This document shows positions 5,772 through 7,219 of a stretch of DNA of 7,219 nt, piece after piece; position 1 is the first letter of the stretch, and each line of letters starts with the position of its first letter. The position numbers and the translations under genes are program-made. Source of the DNA: Saprospiraceae bacterium (GTDB taxonomy: Bacteria > Bacteroidota > Bacteroidia > Chitinophagales > Saprospiraceae); the NCBI GenBank assembly GCA_013002625.1, contig JABDJE010000326.1:1-7219 (forward strand), read 5' to 3'. The notes under the pieces were generated by a model, which was given only the letters and a program-made list of their open reading frames with translations, was not told where the DNA came from and did not search any database.

Positions 5772-5928
5772 TTTTGTCCAGTGGCATCTGAGCCATTTTA
5801 GATACATGGGATTTATCTTCTCGCAACACTTTTATTAACATGATTGTGAAGAATGAAAAGAAAATCACCAGGGGTGCAATACCCATCCAATTAATTTGAC
5901 TCACCGATTCTAAAATATATTTGTACAT
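5764..5928 (-). CDS. ccoQ: CcoQ/FixQ-like small subunit of the cbb3 oxidase
   Basis: A 54-codon gene beginning MYKYILESVSQINWMGIAP and ending MAQMPLDKNS. It has one membrane helix (about residues 16-33, rich in Ile, Phe and Leu) followed by a charged cytoplasmic-side tail (KVLREDKSHVSKMAQMP). Size, single-helix layout and place between ccoNO and ccoP are those of CcoQ/FixQ, the small subunit that stabilises the cbb3 complex; sequence conservation in this family is low, so the call leans on position. The ATG at 5928 lies two bases after the ccoNO stop, which suggests translational coupling. Its last codons and stop lie within the duplicated segment that precedes ccoP. Confidence 0.85.
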   Translation of the reverse strand: MYKYILESVSQINWMGIAPLVIFFSFFTIMLIKVLREDKSHVSKMAQMPLDKNS

Positions 5929-5930
5929 AA

Positions 5931-7219
5931 CTATTCTTGATTTGATTCAACAACTTGATTTTTTCCAATGTCCGTTCCCAGACGCTGCAGATATGCGATC
6001 ATAGCAACTATCTCTTTGTTTTCAAGATTCTCTTGATCTATTCCGTCCGCTCTCAATCTTTCCGCAATCTGACCAGCCTGCAGTTGCAAGTCTCCAAGCG
6101 CTTCATCTGCATATCCTTCAGGATAAGGCGTATTTAAAGTTTGCAATACCTTGATTTTCTTGGCAATCTTTGAGACGTCCAGATCATCGGTTAGTAGCCA
6201 AGGATATGGAGGCATGATAGAACCTGGTGACATACTTTCTGGATCAACCATGTGATTATAATGCCATGAATCAGAGTATTTTCCACCAACTCTATGTAAG
6301 TCTGGTCCTGTTCTCTTGGAACCCCATAAGAATGGTCTGTCATAAATAAACTCACCTGATTTGGAGAACTCTCCATAGCGAGCCGTCTCTGACCTGAACG
6401 GTCTTATCATCTGTGAGTGACAACCTACACATCCTTCTCTGATATAAATATCTCGTCCCTCTAATTCCAGAGGCGTGTATGGTTCCACCGTTGCAATCTT
6501 AGGTACGTTTTTATCGACCATCATCATCGGAATGATTTCTATCAAACCACCAATTACAACCGCTATTAGAGTCAATACTGTGAATAAAACAGATCGTCTT
6601 TCAAGCCATCTGTGCCAGTATTCTCCTTTATGAGCAACATGTGCAACCCTTGCTGGTGCTGAAGCTTCCTCAGTTGCAGCAAATGATCCACCACGCATGG
6701 TCTTAATAATGTTATACACCATGATAATCAAACCAATAAAGTATAGCGTACCGCCTACTGCACGTATAGCGTACATAGGTATAATCTGAGTTACAGTTTC
6801 AAGGAAATTTGGATACTGTAAAAACCCGTCAGGCGTAAATTGCTTCCACATCAACTGTTGCGTAACACCACCCCAATACAATGGAATTGCATAAAAGATA
6901 ATACCCAGTGTTCCCAACCAGAAATGCACATTGGCGAGGTTGGTAGAGAATAATTTTGTTTTGTAAATACGGGGCACCAACCAATACAGCATACCAAATG
7001 TCAGCATACCATTCCAACCTAATGCGCCAACGTGAACGTGTGCAATTGTCCAGTCCGTATAGTGTGTTATGGCATTGAATGATTTGATAGACATCATCGG
7101 GCCCTCAAATGTGGACATACCGTAAGCGGTAACGGCCACCACCATGAATTTTAGAATAGGATCATTACGTACTCTGTCCCATGCACCTCTTAGTGTCAAT
7201 AATCCGTTCAACATACCAC
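5931..7219 (-). CDS. ccoNO: Fused CcoN-CcoO cbb3-type oxidase subunit I/II, C-terminal part (5' end outside window)
   Basis: The frame is open through the right edge, so the start and the CuB-ligand half of CcoN are missing. Residue numbers here count from the Met codon at 7214. Visible CcoN part (1 to about 172): membrane helices and TIAHVHVGALGWNG, where H59 and H61 fit the adjacent haem b3 and haem b ligands of cbb3 oxidases. A linker of about 25 residues (173-197) joins it without a stop to CcoO: EYWHRWLERRSVLF, membrane anchor (about 208-228), GCVGCHSQMIRPFRSE with the haem c site CVGCH (262-266), GPDLHRVGGKYSDSWHYNHM, and SIMPPYPWL, whose M334 is the probable axial ligand. The fusion is common in Bacteroidota, whereas ccoN and ccoO are separate in Proteobacteria. 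The product reduces oxygen to water with high affinity and pumps protons. Its TAG is two bases from the ccoQ start. Confidence 0.97.
   Translation of the reverse strand, partial: GMLNGLLTLRGAWDRVRNDPILKFMVVAVTAYGMSTFEGPMMSIKSFNAITHYTDWTIAHVHVGALGWNGMLTFGMLYWLVPRIYKTKLFSTNLANVHFWLGTLGIIFYAIPLYWGGVTQQLMWKQFTPDGFLQYPNFLETVTQIIPMYAIRAVGGTLYFIGLIIMVYNIIKTMRGGSFAATEEASAPARVAHVAHKGEYWHRWLERRSVLFTVLTLIAVVIGGLIEIIPMMMVDKNVPKIATVEPYTPLELEGRDIYIREGCVGCHSQMIRPFRSETARYGEFSKSGEFIYDRPFLWGSKRTGPDLHRVGGKYSDSWHYNHMVDPESMSPGSIMPPYPWLLTDDLDVSKIAKKIKVLQTLNTPYPEGYADEALGDLQLQAGQIAERLRADGIDQENLENKEIVAMIAYLQRLGTDIGKNQVVESNQE

Noticed and set aside
1..7219. Mobile element, CRISPR array, tRNA or riboswitch in the window
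   Set aside because: No terminal inverted repeats with a transposase, no regularly spaced repeats, no tRNA-like fold and no long structured leader were seen; the genes are tightly packed housekeeping and respiratory genes.

Overview
This window looks like chromosomal DNA from a marine-type member of the Bacteroidota, most likely in or near the Cytophagales. That placement is an inference from gene content. The cbb3 oxidase genes have the Bacteroidota layout (fused ccoN-ccoO, mono-haem ccoP, then ccoG, ccoH and a TauE/SafE-like gene). Base composition is moderately AT-rich, spacers are short and AT-rich, most starts lack a strong Shine-Dalgarno sequence, and a DUF4407 gene and a DUF1572-type DinB gene lie alongside. 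No plasmid, phage, transposon, tRNA, rRNA or CRISPR signal is visible.

Layout: apart from the left-edge gene, everything is on the minus strand and is read from right to left. From the right edge: ccoNO (C-terminal part, cut by the window end), a 54-codon ccoQ, a 90-codon open frame that copies the N-terminus of CcoP, full-length ccoP, ccoG, ccoH, a TauE/SafE-like membrane protein gene and a DinB-family gene. Spacers are 2, 35, 50, 40, 19, 22, 1 and 35 bases in that order (the 40-base figure counts ccoP's own leader within the 50-base gap), so one transcript could cover the whole run. A 140-base gap with a palindrome and a possible Bacteroidota-type promoter follows, then an AlkD-like DNA alkylation repair gene. 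That gene meets the plus-strand DUF4407 gene tail to tail with no spacer.

Function: the main block encodes a high-affinity cbb3-type haem-copper oxidase and its assembly factors. CcoNO holds the catalytic haem b/b3-CuB core plus a membrane-anchored c-type cytochrome. CcoP feeds in electrons through one more haem c. CcoQ is the small stabilising subunit. CcoG (a polyferredoxin linked to copper reduction), CcoH, and probably the TauE/SafE-like protein serve assembly and copper supply. The genes that usually complete such a locus (ccoI, ccoS) are not in the window and may lie to the right.

The most interesting point is the 90-codon gene between ccoQ and ccoP. It arose by a tandem duplication of about 322 bases covering the last codons of ccoQ, the spacer and the first 89 codons of ccoP. 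The copies have diverged to 56 of 90 identical residues, yet the short frame is open and its conserved blocks differ mostly at synonymous positions. This suggests a retained, haem-less mini-CcoP membrane protein rather than decaying debris.
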